DNA of 64,000 nucleotides from Gnetum montanum (taxonomy: Eukaryota; Streptophyta; Gnetopsida; Gnetales; Gnetaceae). The translations under genes and the position numbers were made by a program. The stretch is from the NCBI GenBank assembly GCA_015680685.1, contig MNCI01012738.1, positions 143,580-207,579 on the forward strand. The letters are read 5' to 3'. The notes under the pieces are model-generated. The model ran no database searches. It had not been told where the DNA came from and worked only from the letters and a program-made list of their open reading frames with translations. Position 1 is the first letter of the stretch. Every line of letters starts with the position of its first letter. Shown one piece after another: positions 34,708 through 46,467 of the stretch.

Positions 34708-37700
34708 GGTATTGTTGAAGCCAGTCCTCATCATGGTGGAGCTTGTTGGCATCCTCTTCTATATGAGTGAGCCTATACTAGACACACCCACACTAGACAC
34801 ATAGTTGGATCAGTAGGTGGTATGGTTTCAGCCAGGAGCACACGAGTTCCTAGAATTCCTACTCCAACACTTCAGTGTGATGATGTGGTCACACTTAGTG
34901 CTGAATGCTGCTGGTGTCATCACAGAGACATTGTTACTTGGGGCAAGCTGGAGCATTCTGAGGTTCATGTTTGATGAGCCCACTATTGGTGATGGCAGAG
35001 TAGGAGGTTTAGGCTAAGGCCATAGGGGTTTTAGGCCTTTGTCCAAGATCTGGTAGATGCCAAAGTTTATTTGCTATAGTAAGAGCAACACTCTCTTTAT
35101 TTCTCAATGTGTGCATACCCTATTTCAGAACCACCTAGGATAGTGTACTATGTAGGAGGATAAGTGTTCCTATGATTTTGCATTATTTGTTTGGCTATTA
35201 GCTCATACAAAGGTATTAATTGCTCATGTTTGTTGGAAGGTTTAGCATTGGTGAGCATGGCCTACATGATGAGAAGGGGGTGCTAAACCTAACACATATT
35301 GCCTTGTAGGAATTTTCAACCTGCAAGAGCATTTATGTAGGGATGATTAGGAAGATTAGATCTGACTTTGTGGAGTATCCTATTTAGTATCTAAAGGCCA
35401 CGAGAGGTGTCAGACCCATGGCTAGTTTGATGCAAAGTGGATGGACGGTGTACCTAGTGTTGAGGAGGCATCGATTCCACCACCACCATCACACACACCT
35501 TTTTTCTTGCATACTAGTTTATTACTTTGCTCTCATGAATTTGCTACTTTGCCTTGTTGCATAATGAAAATGTTATTTTCTTTGCCTATATTGCAATTGC
35601 AATAACTTCGGGAGAGGTCATAGTGATAGTTACAGGTAGCACTGACGCCACCCTCATTATGAAGTAAGGGGATGTTGAGGATGCGTAGCATTGGTTGTGC
35701 CACGAGGCCCTAGTGGAATTGACTAGTAGGCTCATGCAAGCTAGGCTGATGGACCTTTTCTTAGCCCTTAGCCCAAGCGTCCTGGTGGTTGAAATGGTTT
35801 TTATTATTGATTCATTTAGTGACAAAACTCATCACTTTGTCATGCAGGTATGTGGTGTGAGGGTGGTCTTGGACCTCACTGATGACTTCTTTGCAGACCT
35901 TTTTGATCTTCACTCTAATGGCCCATTTTTCATTGATAAGATCAATAGAGAGGTGGACCATCAAGGTGATATCAAGGACTAGCTGGGTACTTCTCGATCT
36001 CGCAAAGGCATACTCGTTAACAACGTGCGAGTGCCTATGGCCCATGCATTTTTGAAGCTACTCTTTCAAGGAAAAATCCTTGGGGTGGAGCAAGCTCGAG
36101 TAATGAGGGAAATGTTGGAGGAGGGCACAAGGTACAACTAGGCCTCTTACCTTGCAAGCAACCTACATGCCAAGATTTTCAAACTATGCCACAACCTCCA
36201 GGCAAGGTTGCATGTACACTCCACCTTCTTTGTAGGGTGCCTATGAAGGTTTGTGGAGTTTTTGGTGGTTCGTAAGGATAGATGATGGGTGGTGTAGGAC
36301 CACACATAGCTTTTGAAGCCATGGATAAAGCATGTTTTTACTATCACATGAGCATAGTATCCCTCCAAGAGGTGATTGGTGAGTCATTTTTCATAATGGT
36401 CACTTAGGGTAATCTGACTACTCGCATGATAGTGTAGGTGAGCCTCCACCAGTTGGTACTAGGGACATAGCTAGGGTAGAGCATTACATTGTCAAGATGG
36501 TGGGACTATCTAAGGAAAATAGCATTACATTGTCCCATAGAGGATCCTACATGGAAGGTTCAAAAGGTAGGTAGCAAGAAGATCCACCTAAAGTTTCCCA
36601 GCTTGTGCACAAATGTTGCAGGTTAGTATGAGTTATTGGATGCATTATTTGAATTTTATGTGTTTATGTTTTTATGTTTTTTATATGCTATGCTATTTTA
36701 TGTTAAGTGCTAGCATGCTAACCTTAACATGTGTGTAAATTGTTAAAATTAGGTAAGAGGGCTACTGGAGCAGTGATAGAAGTAGTAGAAGAAGAGGTCC
36801 CTTCTTAAATTGAGGAGGAAGAAAGATAAGATGAGGAGTTGCATGAGGTTGTAGAGGTTCTCCAATAGTTAGAGGAGGAGGGACTGCTTCACCCCAACAG
36901 GGATGATTTTGACAGCCTCTTTAATGATGTGTAGGTGGGTGATCCCCTTGCTCTCATACCTGAGGGTTTTCTAGGTATATGTTCTACGTTTTCCATTTGT
37001 TATTTCTCTCTTTCTACTCCTACATCTTTGGCTTCTTGACTATTGCTAAATGTGTTATTACATTGGAGTTGCAGAGGTACCTGCCAATGGTACAACGTTC
37101 ACCTCTACCTATTGCATGAAGCCATGGGTAGAGGTGATCGACAAGTTCACCTTCATGTAAGGTTTGGTTGAGGACATGGTGGACTACCTTTAGTAGGAGA
37201 ATCTTGAGCTTGTTATGAATGTGATGTTACTTTGATTGTCTTGTTTTACCGATTTGATGTCTAGTTTATGGTTAATGCTATTTTTCTTATTGTATGCCAA
37301 CAAGTTCTAAGCTTCATTGAGATTCGAGCAAGGTGGCTAGGGTAGATGCTATCCCTGAGTTTTCCACTGAGGTGGAGCAAGTGCCTCACTATGTGTATGA
37401 GGTAGCGAGTAAGTACGTGCTTTCAAGTGTGAGAGCACTATGGGTTTGCAGGCGCACTAACAAGTATCTATAGAAGTAGGTACACAAGCTCTAGGATAAG
37501 ACGGTGAGCTAGGAAACTAAGATGAGGGACTTACAAAAATTTCTTGTAGCTCATGCATGAGGGGACAGTACTTGGTGGATAGCTGAGATTGACTATGCTA
37601 GGTACTATTCAGTAATATAAGGCAAGAATGAGGCCACTAGAGAGATCATCAAGCAGAGGTTGCAGATGGACTTACTTGCCTAAAAAAATCAAGATTGGAA

Positions 37701-38299
37701 AGATTGAAACACAAAGGTGTATCAATGGGGGTAGACTTAGAAGAACCACAAGCACCACTACAAGAACAAGTGAAATGTGTACCTTAAATGGTACAAGGAG
37801 GAGTCCGTCGAACACCATTTCCATAATATGTTCCTCAACGCAATTGGTAGAACATAGGCTTATGAGTTATTCGCTCATCACATAGTGGTGAGTGGATCTC
37901 CAGAGAGGCAAATTTTTGTATCCTCAGGGAAGGTTTCCTCTACTACATTTCTTATGGAGCCATCTACATGGACTATCATGAACAAAGGCAAGGCCCTTAT
38001 GGGTATTGAATTTGGCCAGGAGGATTGGACATGGCTATCAAAGGTTGAAGTCCTCTAACGCTTAGAAAAGGGCCTTGATAGATTGCCTCTAAAGATGGAT
38101 GCAGAACCTTATTAATTTAGTTATCATTTTTGTTATTTTGTGCTTTTACGTTAATTTTGCATGTTGTGCATTTACTGATTGATTTGTTATCTTGTGTTTC
38201 TTTGAGCAAGCACTAGGAAATGCTGCAGGCCCTAGTGAAGTCGCAGAGGAAGAGGAAGAGGAGCCTCAACCCCCACCAAACACCACTGACTAAGCAATC
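34708..38299 (+). pseudogene. Antisense multi-exon gene of a Tat-like element (copy in E)
   Basis: The gene is read on the strand opposite to the surrounding pol. Exon 1 (34708-35160) contains LLKPVLIMVELVGIL, FLEFLLQHFSVMMWSHL and ITETLLLGASWSILRF and ends in YYVGG. It matches exons at 63279 (+) and 58355 (-). A next exon starts at 35240 after ttggaag. Later coding blocks are LTDDFFADLFDLHSNGPFF (about 35880), MAHAFLKLLFQGKIL (about 36040), an acidic exon (36750-36930), a coiled-coil-like exon (37321-38110) with an intact frame but many TAG stops, and a last exon ending in EEEEEEPQPPPNTTD and TAA at about 38299. I do not recognise the protein. Antisense ORFs of unknown role are known in Tat-lineage elements such as Grande. 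The exon 1 donor, gtgagt in copy D, is ataagt here. Confidence 0.55.
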
Positions 38300-38516
38300 T
38301 TGATGTAGCCCTACTATTGGGCAATTTTGCATTTTTGGCCATTTTTACTGTATAGTCATGCCATTTATTTTGTTAATGGACTAATGAAAATGGATTAATG
38401 ATAAGTTATCTTTGCTATGTGGATTGCATATAATGTAAAGTTTTGCATTTATCTTTTTAAGTATTGCGTACTAGTAATGTAGTTGATTAATGTGATTAGG
38501 CCCTTTGTGGGCCCCA

Positions 38517-38800
38517 TGCCAGTTTAAGGCCATGGCAAGAGGGCCATTACATAGTTTAAGGCCATTTTGGACCATGACGAATGCTATTTTAAGGCCATTT
38601 CAGGCTATGAATAAAAAGATAAGGTGTTGCTAGTTTTAGGCCATGGTGGGCCATGGCAATAGTTTTAGGTGATTCCAGGCTAATACAATGAAAGAAAAAA
38701 GGGTTGTCAATTTTAGGTCATAGTGGGTTGTATGCTAGTTTAAGGCCTTTTTAGGGTATGGAAATGCAAAAAAGGTGGCCAAATTTAAGCCATGGTGGGC
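38517..38800 (+). repeat. TTTAAGG array (about 8 units) 3' of the antisense gene
   Basis: Units such as ccagtttaaggccatggc, tagtttaaggccattttgg and ctagttttaggccatggtgg repeat every 27-48 bases. The array begins about 220 bases after the end of the antisense gene, the same relative place as the inverted array at 57118-57440. Confidence 0.7.
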
Positions 38801-39095
38801 CATATGTATTTTTTCTTACAATTTTAAATTTTATGATTTTTATGTATTTTAGTATTTTTCAGTGCGTAAGAAAGCTAAACGAAAGTGTGTAGACAAAAGG
38901 AAAAAATGGGTAATAAAATAGATGATGCAAAAAAAACAAGCAACCATGCAAAATGTAATTGCAAAAGCAAAAGGAAAATGAGGCATGCGAAGATTAGAGG
39001 CAAGTAGGCTCCTAGCACATGTTGGACTAAGGGGATGCCTTAGTCGTGTGGTTGCTTCCTAATCTAATGTGGGTTAGGGGATGCATAGAGCCTAG

Positions 39096-40843
39096 TGTAC
39101 TAACCTAAATTTTTGGTGTAAGACTAGAAGGAAAAAAAAACATTGAAAGATCATCGGGCAGGCACAGTTGATCCTACCTTCGCTTGAAGGCAAGCTGGAA
39201 AAGGGAATGAAGGAAGAGTGCCTTGGATGGTCTACATGCAAATCAACCAAGGACTTCCTCGAGTGTAAACTATGGCTTGCGCTGGGGTTATTGTAACTGA
39301 TGTCTTAAAATGTAAACAATGCATATAAAATGTAAACAGAAACGTATGCAGAAACTATATTGTGAATAAAACATAAACCAAATGTAAACTGGACATAAAG
39401 AATAGAGTAAATAGAATAAATGGCTGGAAAAATGAACTATATTATATTTCTTAGAGAAGATGTGCACCGGTCAAAGCATAGCTGCACGTGTGGATGGCAG
39501 GTTAAGTGTCGAGCCCTGGGGTGATGTGATGTGATGTGTGTCAGAAGTACTTGGACGTCAAGATTCAAGGTGTGTTGAGTGCCCAAGGATTGATGGTCTG
39601 AGTTTCCTAAGCTGTCCAATTCCAAAATTACCAACCCCATTTATGTGAATTGACAGGGTATTTATAGGGCTGGATCGGGCTTGATTGTGGAATTCATGAA
39701 TGGAATCAATAGTTGGGATTTAACAGGAAAATGGATCAAGTGACATGTGTCTGATGGATAGTTGTGCATGAGTTGGATGTGTGTCAGCAAGCTACGTTCT
39801 AGACCAGGTTCATTGTATCTTACAACGTGTGGCTTACTCAAACCCATGGAAGCACATACAATTTGGACCATGAGGGCTTGACAAGCCCACAAATAAAGAT
39901 TTACAATGAAATGACAATGTACAACAAGAGAAATTGGTTTTGGCTCACTTGAAACTTCTGGATTTCTGACTTGACTATTGCAGGATGTTGATTTTAGTGG
40001 TTTTTTGGTTGTTTGAGGCGTGATTAGGATTACAACGTGACCTCCAGCGTGTGTGAGGTGAAATGATGCATTTTGCTCCAAATTTTGATTTTTGAGGCCT
40101 GTTTCTTGAGTGTAACTGCTGTCTGTCTGAGAGTGATATGAAATCTAGATTTTGAGCCTGGATGTGACTTGTTTGAAACCACTTTGAGTAGGTCACACTG
40201 CAGTCACACTACAGCGTGACATGCAAAAACTTGCTATTTTGGGCCCAAAATCTAGAATTCTGAAGGCTGGGACCCATAGTTATCAATAGTGGACCCTGAG
40301 GATGACTTGCACGCTTGAAATCAAGTCATTTTGACTCATTTTTGAGGCTCTAAAAGTTCTTCACGCTGGACTCACGCCACAGCGTGACTTGCAATGTGAC
40401 CTCAAAAACTTGCAATTTTGAGCTAAAATATAGAATTTCTGAAGGTTGGGACCCATAGTTGTCAATAGTGGACCTTGAAGAGGACTTGCACCCTTGAAAT
40501 CAAGTCATTTTGACTCAGTTTTGAGGCTCGAAAAGTTGGTCACGCTGGACTCATGCCATAGCGTGACCTCAAAAACTTGCAATTTTGAGCCCAAAATTTA
40601 AATCCCAGAATACTAAAGCTTGGAGTTGATGTTAGTGGCCTTTGAGGATGGCTTGCACCTTGAAATTAAGTCATTTTGACTTGATTTTGAAGCTATTGGA
40701 GTTACTTATGCTAAGGGCAAGCTAGCTTGACAATGTGAGCAAGCTGGACCTGAGTTCCATGCCTTAGTCAAATTTTGCCTCCCGAAAGCTTGAAAGGGCT
40801 TGAGTCATTTTCAAAGTGCTAAGACAAAATTAGTGGTGTTTCA
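39096..40843 (-). mobile_element. LTR of element E (minus orientation)
   Basis: It aligns with the LTRs of A and D at several blocks: the start tgtactaacctaaatttttggtg (compare tgtagcgaccaaaaatgttggtg), gagtgccttggatggtct followed by caatcaaccaaggac, a TATA box on the minus strand (ctataaatac, near 39662), and the end gtggtgtttca. It differs by three tandem copies of a roughly 200-bp unit with inverted CACGCT/AGCGTG motifs. It abuts the protease of element A on its right, so element E seems inserted in A there. Confidence 0.65.
40180..40730 (-). repeat. Three tandem units of about 170-205 bp in the U3 of element E's LTR
   Basis: Blocks gggacccatagttNtcaatagtggacc, gaaatcaagtcattttgact and cacgctggactcaYgccaYagcgtgac recur around 40250, 40450 and, more decayed, 40640. 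Each unit holds the inverted pair cacgct...agcgtg. Confidence 0.75.
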
Positions 40844-40854
40844 CCTGGGTAGCC

Positions 40855-41541
40855 CAAGATGATATTCTACCCATAGAGCTTCCTTGAGGAGGTCATCAAC
40901 CTCTTTTGGTTCCTCAAGTGGGTCTACTGGACAAGGTTGACCCTCATCCTTCACAAGCAGTGTGTCATCAGGAAACTCTAACTATGACCCTTGTTCTATG
41001 TCAAGGTTGTTAATGGCCAAAGGGGCTACATTGTCACCATGTATAACCACTTCTCCACCTTCATATAGATGGTGGATTTTTTGGTGGATGGGTGAGGAGA
41101 TAGCGCATAATTGGGCTAGCTAGAGCCTTCCCAAGATCAGGTTGAACTTAAGCATCTCCTAAATGACAATGAATTCAACTATTATGAGGAACTACTCCCC
41201 TACCATGAAAGATATCATGGCTATTCCCCTTACAACAACATGTGATCCATTAAAGGAATTTAGGCACATTGTCTTCATAGGTTTGATTTGGTTGGCAAGA
41301 CCAAGTTGATCAATGACTGGGAAAGGGAGGATGTTAGTTGTTGTCTCATCGTCAATGTGCACCCTGCAAATCTTTCATTACCCTACACAGATTGTTATGA
41401 ACATTGGTGTGGTAATGACCTGACCCTTTTCAAATTCAACCTTAATCACCTTATCCCAAAATGCTAGAGTGGTTGAACTCGATCCTTATGGTGTAGGGGG
41501 AAGCATCATAGCATGGATGGTTTGTTCATCTATTGGGATGT
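40855..41541 (-). pseudogene. Protease region of element A (3' of the nested element)
   Basis: The minus-strand frame reads VHIDDETTTNILPFPVIDQLGL, a retropepsin active-site loop in which the expected D-G/S-T triad is DET. LNSFNGSHVVVRGIAMI, FNLILGR-LAQL (the flap and C-terminal ILGRPWL signature), HHLYEGGEVVIHGDN and an acidic tail follow. The same blocks occur on the plus strand at 56100-56660 (element C). The frame joins smoothly across the 8.7-kb insertion to the Gag side at 50243 (...IPIKEDI | PIDEQTIHAMM...). In-frame stops and the active-site change mean it is inactive. Confidence 0.8.
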
Positions 41542-42397
41542 TGATGGGATGCAATATCACATGGGCCGCGATATTGCATACGAGATATCGCATCCCCCGC
41601 GATATCACGTACACAATATCGCGTCTTCCCTACGATATCGCGTACGTGATATTGCAGTCCACTGCAATGTCTATAAATAAGAAGCGGCTCTCCCTTATTT
41701 GACATCCTAGTTTAGATTGTAGTGAAACTCTGGCAGTTTGATCCCTCCAGAGTTAGATTATTTTTCCAATGTCTGCCCGCAGTGTGGTGAATGTAATTGT
41801 ATGGAATTCTTTATTGGAGTGTGACATACTTGAGCACGCATATGACCAGCAATAAAGATCGATATTACTTCATCATTGCAGCATTCAATTTGTTATTTAT
41901 TTATTTATTTAATATTATTTACTGTTTTCTCTCTCACCCTTAAACTCCTAGAATGTGGAATGAGTATGACTTGATTACGATCATTTAAGTGTGACTACTT
42001 GGTATCGCAGTGGCGTACCTAGGATTTGTGCTTGGTAATCCTAGTGGTAGTCATGCACGAAGTCCAAGATGTGTACGGATGATCAAGGAATTGGTTGCTC
42101 GTTGCACTTAGGCTAGATTAGATTTTCTTACCCTTTTCCTCCTAGCTTAGCTTAGTTAATATTATTATTCACTACCTTCAGGAGTAGTGTTGGAATTAGG
42201 AACACATCATACACCTCACTCTGGACTAAACCATACGTGACAAAGCTAATACTAGTCCAGGTGGGAAGACAGTGAACTGCAACCTAAGGTTAACGATCTA
42301 GGTGCCACAACTAGTCCATCTGTGGAGTTTGAATGGATTGCGCGTGAAAATGCTCGTATTCGTATGGTTGAGTGTAGGGGTACCTCGCCACTCATCA
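41542..42397 (+). repeat. 5' LTR of the complete family-N element
   Basis: It starts TGATGGGATG and ends TACCTCGCCACTCATCA. The palindromic array is at 41565-41655, TATAAATA at 41672-41679 and AATAAA at 41851-41856. It is directly followed by the primer site. Differences from the 3' LTR are mostly transitions plus small indels. Confidence 0.93.
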
Positions 42398-42416
42398 TTG
42401 GCACCATTGCCAGGGA
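42398..42416 (+). other. Primer-binding site (tRNA-Asp type)
   Basis: ttggcaccattgccaggga follows the LTR with no gap. Against the usual plant tRNA-Asp complement TGGCGCCGTTGCCGGGGA, all three differences are G-to-A at or next to CpG sites, as expected from loss of methylated cytosine on the other strand. Confidence 0.75.
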
Positions 42417-42530
42417 TGGTGCTAGTTATCTAGATTAGTTATATCATACAAGGTCGTTGTATAGAAATTAACGATATATCTCTTAGAAAGAAGTAATTAT
42501 AAAAAATCACACATAAATTCATGCACAACA

Positions 42531-44326
42531 ATGCCTCTCCTACAAGAGCACGATAACACCACACTAAGTGAGGAAGTTCATTGGAGAACCAACGAACTAT
42601 ATGACGATGAAGATTGGAGTATGCAACCTGAAGTGAGAGTTTCTTATAAACATGAACGAAAATAACGTCATCACAACAGATGAAAGCATAACTTACCCAA
42701 TGACGATAAACCCCCACTGGCCACTACAAGCCTAGCACAAATACAAGAGGTCATTCGAATCTCACATAGGCATTGTAAAGAGAGCCGACTACCCAGCTCG
42801 ATTTAAACAACTTTCCTAAATTTTCAGGAGGCTATGACTTATATCCGCATCAACATTTACTAGCCTTCTATGATGCCTGCACATGGAATAATATTGATAA
42901 CGGGTGGCGAAAACTTAAGCTCTTTCCTATGACACTCGTTGACCAAGAAAAAGTATGGTATAGATCGTTAAAACCAAATTCAATACGACGCTGGTCAATA
43001 ATGGTAGAAGTCTTTAACGAAAAATATCAAACCTATGAAAGAGTGTCAGCCTTGAGGAAACAAATTCAAGGATGGAAACAAGCACAACATGAACCCTTGG
43101 ATATGGCCTTAGAAAGATATTATGCATTGTTAAACAACTGTCCAGGCCATGGGTTTTCCGAGGAAAGGCTAATGTACCATATCATTGATGGGCTACGTAA
43201 TGACACAAGAGAGACCTTAGGGGTATATGCCCAAGGTCAACTATATGCACTATGAACTCATCAAGTCCAAGAGCTTATTAAGTGGGTAGCAAAAGAAGAA
43301 GGAGAATTAGCTAGATGGGAGAGTGTTGAAAAACATCAACGGGACCAAAATATTAACTCAACAAAGGTCCATGATCATAAAAAGGAGAAAGCAAGAAATC
43401 TCAAGGTGGAAACATCATCTTTGCCAATACAACAATCGTTAGAAGAAGTCAAGGAAAAGATCAATAAGATGTTGGACTAGCTGTATCAAAAGTGTGGAGA
43501 ATGTGTCAACAACATTGGGGATAGAGTTTTGAAAACCCAAGAAGTAGGACGAAATAGTAGACAATCGGAAAGAAGGGATAAAGAAAATAAGAGTTAAACT
43601 GCCAATCATATGTATGAATGCAACATATGCCTATATGACCATCCCAAGGGCCAATGCCCAATGTTGTTACATCTATATGAGCATTGGGGAAACACATTAC
43701 ATCCAAAGTTTGTACAGAGATACTGTGTTCGATCACAGTGGCAACAATCCCAGTTGTGAGGGAGACCATCCTTAGACTGGAGGCATCCTTCATATTTTCT
43801 GAACTCGAATTCTTATCACATTCAACATCCTATTTCTCCATTTGGGCCAACATACTCTATCTCACCACAATACCATTCTCCACAATACTATCAACCCATG
43901 CCTCCAACACAACCACCACCTTGTGCACCTTACATTCCTCCTAACTTTCAATATTCTCATCCTTTCCCTCCTTCCACAGTGCCACCAACTATTCCTAAGG
44001 TGTTTGTGCCACAACAACAATCCACGAACAACACTTGTGCCACTACTACCAACAGTAGTGAGAACCCTCAGCAACATCAAAAGCATCCTTTCTTTAAACA
44101 CGGCTGTAAGAAGGAACAACACAATTCCAAGGCCACTGCATCTTCCAACTTAGCACAAGTCCCACACTGTGGTGCACCCTTACCTTCGAATCCAACGCCT
44201 GATGTAACTTTATCAGGGCCACCAACTAACACTCCAACAACTATATGGCCCATTGAACTCAACCATGGAAGGCATAAGCCCAATCCTTGCATACCATCTA
44301 ACGGTCAGAAACATCATAGTGGGTAA
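42531..44326 (+). pseudogene. Gag of the complete family-N element
   Basis: The frame starts at ATG 42531 (MPLLQEHDN). It shifts frame near 42800 and then runs in one frame to 44326. The Gag core includes FPKFSGGYDLYPHQHLLAFYD, VWYRSLKPNSIRRW, FNEKYQTYERV and YHIIDGLRNDTRETL (about 42810-43250). A charged helix, a zinc knuckle CNICLYDHPKGQC (Cx2Cx3Hx4C, as in Athila-type Gag, about 43618) and a long Pro/Gln-rich tail (43860-44320) follow. Four in-frame stops (TGA, TAG, TAA, TGA) are visible. Gag forms the particle that packages element RNA. The minus-strand copy at 3484-4820 is a close homologue. Confidence 0.85.
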
Positions 44327-46467
44327 ACTCATTATCCGGGAACTACATCGTATAAAGTTCCCCACTATGCTTATTACAATCAAGTGTGTGAACCTTGAGG
44401 GGATAAGTATAGATCGGTTACAATACTTCCAACATGCAAGGATCCTTATCTTTCATTTATTAATCTTTGCCATACTCAACCAATTAGTTATGGGGGATAC
44501 CCCCATTGCAATGACAAGAAGGATTAATAACCATTTTCATTTTCTTTGATTTTACAACTTTTTTTTTCAGTTTTCCATTTTTCAACTTTTTGTTTTATAT
44601 TTTTATATTTTTATCATTTTGTGTGTTTGTCTTTTTCCATTTTTGTAAGTAATATCATCTATGAATAAAACACTCATGTGGATGGTTGGTTGAGGTGTGT
44701 TCTATGTTATTAAGTCATGAGTGGTCAATTATTTGGAACAGTGAGCCCATTACACCCACTCATCCACTCTATAAATAAGAGGTTCTGTTCAAGGGTATAG
44801 TGGTATTCTTGAAATTTTTAAAAATTAAAATTAATCTTGTGTTCATTGTACCCAGAATGAAGAAGGATGGACCAAGAGGGAATGATTAGGGTGTGACATC
44901 AAGGGGACTTGCAGATTCTCTTTGGTGACGACTGTGGGTGTTATCATGCAACATGGTCATACTAAGATCCTTGTAGATCTAATGAAAAATGGGAGTAAGA
45001 GTAATCAAATGGGCACTCAAAAATCAAAGTTTGTTCTAGGGGGTCCCACTATAAAGACATGCACCCATGCCTAAAGGTTGGAGGCTTCTCTAGATTCAGT
45101 AAAGTGAAAAAAGAAGAGAAGAAAAAGAAAAACAAAGTGCCATAAAAAAAAATCATTCCTCCCTTGTACTAAACGCCAAGTGATCGTACGCCTTGTTGTT
45201 ATGGTACTCTCATGGTTTCTCATCATGGGATGAAACAATGCAATGTCACTGCTTAGAGGAATGGGCTTGGTCCTGACCTTGGAACGATGGGTTAATGACA
45301 CATTAATCATGCTTTACATGCAGGATTCACTGTGCCCTGGGTCAGTTACCTCATGTCCCGATCTCTACAATCCCTTTCTATAGTTCGTCTCATCTCACTA
45401 TTTGTGTAATTGTAGCTCGTGTCCCATGTAGCATAGAATTTTCATGTCATTCCAGTGATATTTACTTGTGTGTGTTTTGTGGAGTTAGTGCAGATTACAT
45501 TTAACCCTTCTAGTGCCCAGAGACACTTTAAGTGTGGTTACACAAGTGCATTATAGGTTGGAACCTACTTTGGGGAGGACCCACTTGTGTAATTTTTCGT
45601 AATCTTCACTGATTCTCTAGCTCAAACACACAATTTCTTACCCTCAGCTTAATTTCTCAAAATTTTCTTTCCCTCTTATTATCCCTCTATCACTTTAACG
45701 TTCCAATGTACCATTACATTCCTTTTTTTTGTAATCGCCAAATTTTTATTGCTAAAGTTCACATCATTATCATTAAAAGTGCCTCTCGAATCAATGATAT
45801 TACCCTAGAACATCTAAATACTTGCCAATGTCCTTAATATTAAACATTAATTTCAAGAAAAATCATTAAAAATTCAGTATTTTTCATCTGTCTCACATTA
45901 GTAGGGCCGAGATATCGCATACGCGATATCGTGTCCCACGTGATATCGCGTATGCGATGCATCGTACGCGATATCACATCCTATTTACCTATAAATAGGT
46001 GCCCCTGCCACAACACTTAGCATCATTTTTCCATTCACACTAGGATATTTTTTGAACTTTTTCTCTATGACTTGCGGTTGTGTGACCCTTGCTTTTTCAC
46101 TCATATCTCACTCACTGGTGCTTCGATTTTAATTCTATTTGAACCTACTTGAACCTGGAGTGTTCATTTTAGTTGTGGGGGAGAGACACCTACCGAAAAG
46201 TGCCCAACTTTTTAAAAATTTATCATTGCCCAAAGGACATCAGTTAGGATAATTAACTTAACACTTAGAGTAATTGTGCCAAAAATCATATGACCTTAGG
46301 TACACTGGGAGATTAAAAATGAAAACCACCTAAGTCACAAGACCCATTATTATAACTTTCGGGCACGATCACACGTTATAACATAAGATCTTTAACTAAG
46401 GAAAGCAATAAGGTATAAATTGACTTTGAAAACAACCTTACTAATGCTTGATCCGTGTGATTGTAGA
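44327..46467 (+). other. Spacer between gag and ORF2 with TATA boxes
   Basis: After gag comes a T-rich segment with a possible polyadenylation signal (aataaa, 44665). A TATA box in the LTR-like context ctctataaataagagg (44768-44783) lies about 100 bases further. The second palindrome array plus TATA (45905-45997) is described separately. No coding frame of note is present. Sequence just before ORF2 (ttgattgtag, 46457-46466) could be an intron 3' end. Confidence 0.5.
45905..45997 (+). promoter_or_regulatory. Internal LTR-like promoter upstream of ORF2
   Basis: gatatcgcatacgcgatatcg, gtgatatcgcgtatgcgatg and gtacgcgatatcac form the same dyads as the LTR array. They are followed by cacatcctatttac and TATAAATA at 45990-45997. 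It lies about 470 bases upstream of the ORF2 ATG, in the same orientation. The flanking sequence is not LTR sequence, so this is not simply a nested LTR. Promoter function is inferred. Confidence 0.6.

Noticed and set aside
39108-39135. Plus-strand primer-site-like ttttggtgtaagactagaagg at the LTR start of element E
   Set aside because: The same place in element D's LTR reads atgttggtggctggaac and aligns as ordinary LTR sequence, so the match is probably chance.
43862-44122. Open frames on the minus strand opposite the Gag tail
   Set aside because: They are antisense shadows of the Pro/Gln-rich Gag tail, giving Arg/Trp/Leu-rich sequence.
45905-46010. Nested solo LTR inside the family-N element
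   Set aside because: Only the array and TATA box match. There is no TGATG start, no R-U5 block and no CTCATCA end around it.
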